Assembly: GCF_029813775.1 (NCBI RefSeq)
Contig: NZ_JARVKW010000061.1
Location: 1 to 33,616 of the forward strand
Direction of reading: 5' to 3'
Length of the DNA stretch: 33,616 nucleotides
DNA from: Streptomyces sp. DH24
Lineage (GTDB): Bacteria; Actinomycetota; Actinomycetes; Streptomycetales; Streptomycetaceae
In this document: positions 31,930 to 33,616 of the stretch, in pieces
Numbering within the stretch: position 1 is the stretch's first letter
Layout: each line of letters opens with the position of its first letter
Program-made: the position numbers and the translations under genes
Notes under the pieces: generated by a model
What the model saw: only the letters and a program-made list of their open reading frames with translations
What the model was told of the DNA's origin: nothing
Databases searched by the model: none

Positions 31930-32081
31930 GCCGTCAGTCTGCCTCCACGGCCGGCGGTGAACTAAATGAACGGAAGGGTGACCGCACTCACAGCCCGCGA
32001 CATAGTCACGGCATTCCCCGATATCCCCCGGACGTGAGCCGCACGCCGGTGATGCCGACGACGTCGTCAAGGAGGGCCGCC
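31930..32081. promoter_or_regulatory. Divergent promoter region of the sensor kinase and dctA genes
   Basis: These 152 bp must hold both promoters and the response-regulator sites. The stretch CTAAATGAACGG (31962-31973) is unusually AT-rich for this DNA. No clear -35/-10 pair or inverted repeat could be fixed by eye. Confidence 0.4.
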
Positions 32082-33488
32082 GTGACCAGCGCAGCCGATA
32101 CGGCACCTGCCGCACCCCCCGCGAAGCGGGACCGCACCCACTATCTGTACATCGCGGTGATCGTCGCGGTCGCCCTCGGTATCGCCGTGGGTCTGGTCGC
32201 GCCCGATGTCGCGGTGGAGCTGAAGCCGATCGGAACCGGCTTCGTGAACCTGATCAAGATGATGATCTCGCCGATCATCTTCTGCACCATCGTGCTGGGC
32301 ATCGGCTCCGTGCGGAAGGCCGCCAAGGTCGGCGCCGTGGGCGGTATCGCCTTGGCGTACTTCCTGGTGATGTCGCTGGTGGCGCTCGCCATCGGCCTGG
32401 TCGTCGGCAACATCCTGGAGCCGGGCACCGGCCTCGCGATCACCGACGCCGTGAAGGAGACCGGCCACGCGCAGGTCGACGCCGAGGCCAAGAGCACCAC
32501 CGACTTCCTGCTCGGCATCATCCCGACGACCATCGTGTCCGCGTTCACCGAGGGCGAGGTCCTGCAGACCCTGCTGATCGCCCTGCTGTGCGGCTTCGCG
32601 CTCCAGGCCATGGGCCGGGCCGGGCAGCCGATCCTCAGGGGCGTCGAGCACATCCAGCGGCTCGTCTTCCGCGTCCTCGCGATGATCATGTGGGCGGCCC
32701 CGGTCGGCGCGTTCGGCGCGATGGCCGCCGTCACGGGCTCGGCCGGTGTAGACGCGCTCAAGAGCCTCGCCGTCCTGATGCTCGGCTTCTACGTCACCTG
32801 CGTGCTGTTCGTGTTCATCGTGCTCGGCGTGCTGCTGCGGGTGGTCTCCGGCCTGAACATCCTCACGTTCTTCAAGTACCTGGGCCGCGAGTTCCTGCTG
32901 ATCCTGTCGACGTCCTCCTCCGAGTCCGCGCTGCCGCGGCTCATCGCGAAGATGGAGCACCTGGGCGTCAGCAAGCCGGTGGTCGGCATCACCGTCCCGA
33001 CCGGCTACTCCTTCAACCTCGACGGCACCATGATCTACATGACCATGGCCTCGCTGTTCATCGCCGACGCCATGGGCACGCCGATGTCGGTCGGCGAGCA
33101 GATCCCGCTGCTGCTGTTCCTGCTGGTCGCCTCGAAGGGCGCGGCGGGCGTCACCGGTGCCGGTCTGGCGACCCTGGCCGGCGGCCTGCAGTCGCACAAG
33201 CCCGCCCTGGTGGACGGCATCGGCCTGATCGTCGGCATCGACCGCTTCATGAGCGAGGCCCGCGCCCTGACCAACTTCGCGGGCAACGCCGTCGCCACGG
33301 TCCTGATCGGCACCTGGACCAAGGAGATCGACAAGGAGCGCGTCGGTGAGGTCCTCGCCGGGCGCGTCCCGTTCGACGAGCAGACCCTGCTGGACGACGG
33401 TCACGGCGGCGCCGACGGTCCCGGCCCCGACGCCCCGCGCGCCGGCCTGCCCGGCCAGGAGGGCGAGAAGGAACTGGCCAAGGCCTGA
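32082..33488 (+). CDS. dctA: C4-dicarboxylate:cation symporter DctA
   Basis: DAACS-family transporter of 468 aa that takes up succinate, fumarate and malate with protons or Na+. Hallmarks are MMISPIIFCTIVLGI, the Ser-rich re-entrant motif STSSSESALPRL and the TGYSFNLDGT motif, followed by GAAGVTGAG and a hydrophilic Asp/Gly-rich tail. GTG at 32082 is set by AAGGAGGG (32069-32076) and gives a short cytosolic N-terminus; an in-frame GTG at 32034 has no comparable site. It is divergent from the CitA/CitB-type two-component genes, which probably induce it. Confidence 0.94.
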   Translation: MTSAADTAPAAPPAKRDRTHYLYIAVIVAVALGIAVGLVAPDVAVELKPIGTGFVNLIKMMISPIIFCTIVLGIGSVRKAAKVGAVGGIALAYFLVMSLVALAIGLVVGNILEPGTGLAITDAVKETGHAQVDAEAKSTTDFLLGIIPTTIVSAFTEGEVLQTLLIALLCGFALQAMGRAGQPILRGVEHIQRLVFRVLAMIMWAAPVGAFGAMAAVTGSAGVDALKSLAVLMLGFYVTCVLFVFIVLGVLLRVVSGLNILTFFKYLGREFLLILSTSSSESALPRLIAKMEHLGVSKPVVGITVPTGYSFNLDGTMIYMTMASLFIADAMGTPMSVGEQIPLLLFLLVASKGAAGVTGAGLATLAGGLQSHKPALVDGIGLIVGIDRFMSEARALTNFAGNAVATVLIGTWTKEIDKERVGEVLAGRVPFDEQTLLDDGHGGADGPGPDAPRAGLPGQEGEKELAKA

Positions 33489-33512
33489 CAGGCCTGCCAG
33501 CGCCCCGAGCCC

Positions 33513-33542
33513 GGACTCGGCTGCTCGGCTCCGGCCGAGTCC
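33513..33542 (+). terminator. dctA terminator
   Basis: GGACTCGGC (33513-33521) pairs with GCCGAGTCC (33534-33542) around a 12-nt loop, 25 bp after the stop. Confidence 0.7.
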
Positions 33543-33558
33543 CCCGGCCCGGACCGCT

Positions 33559-33587
33559 GCGGACCCGCGCCTGAACCGCGGGTCCGC
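33559..33587. terminator. Second terminator near the window end
   Basis: GCGGACCCGCG (33559-33569) and CGCGGGTCCGC (33577-33587) form a perfect 11-bp stem with a 7-nt loop. It backs up the dctA terminator or serves a convergent gene beyond the window. Confidence 0.7.
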
Positions 33588-33616
33588 ACCGGGGCGCCCC
33601 GCGGCACCCGGACCGG

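Noticed and set aside
32067..33404. Minus-strand frame opposite dctA
   Set aside because: Antisense shadow rich in Asp/Gln/His with no domain.

Overview
The window is actinobacterial chromosome, almost certainly Streptomyces. GC content is very high with strong third-position G/C bias, GTG starts are common, many genes overlap by 4 bp (GTGA or ATGA), and the gene content is typical: cslA-glxA, isobutyryl-CoA mutase, a clustered pyk-ackA-pta/pfkA block, and ABC sugar importers without their own ATPase. No rRNA, tRNA, transposase, prophage or CRISPR was seen. From memory, the order MarR - DUF3817 - icmA - TetR - thioredoxin - DUF6230 - DUF6114 - pyk - ackA - pta - pfkA resembles the S. coelicolor SCO5413-SCO5426 segment, whereas cslA-glxA lies elsewhere (SCO2836-2837) in that species. 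This comparison was not checked by search.

Layout. (1) 0.3-5.2 kb: hyphal-tip glycan module, with synthase CslA, copper-radical oxidase GlxA and a convergent GH6 lipoprotein (CslZ-like). (2) 5.35-9.9 kb: MarR regulator, small membrane protein, icmA with an operator-like palindrome in a leaderless promoter, a convergent TetR gene, and a thioredoxin-TPR protein. (3) 9.9-13.3 kb: a 0.6-kb palindrome- and hairpin-rich gap, then a three-gene envelope set of unknown function (secreted DUF6230 protein, membrane DUF6114 protein, anchored acidic low-complexity protein). (4) 13.3-19.5 kb: central carbon block, pta-ackA-pyk on the minus strand and pfkA divergent. (5) 19.5-23.1 kb: a tiny secreted-peptide ORF and a minus-strand set of XRE regulator, FHA-like protein and a transmembrane Ser/Thr kinase whose outer part is a lytic-transglycosylase-like domain. 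(6) 23.2-26.4 kb: sugar ABC importer (binding lipoprotein and two permeases) with a DasR-like site between -35 and -10. (7) 26.4-27.4 kb: a good promoter, about 390 nt of hairpin-rich non-coding sequence, a strong terminator, then a MerR-family gene. (8) 27.6-33.6 kb: a four-TM protein, imine-reductase-like oxidoreductase divergent from an HxlR regulator, a CitA/CitB-type two-component system divergent from dctA, and two terminators.

The parts least explained by known biology are the XRE/FHA/kinase-transglycosylase set with its repeated CACCGGTG sites, the structured RNA before the MerR gene, and the DUF6230/DUF6114 cluster with its TTACT...AGTAA palindromes. All assignments come from reading motifs. 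No database search or folding program was run.
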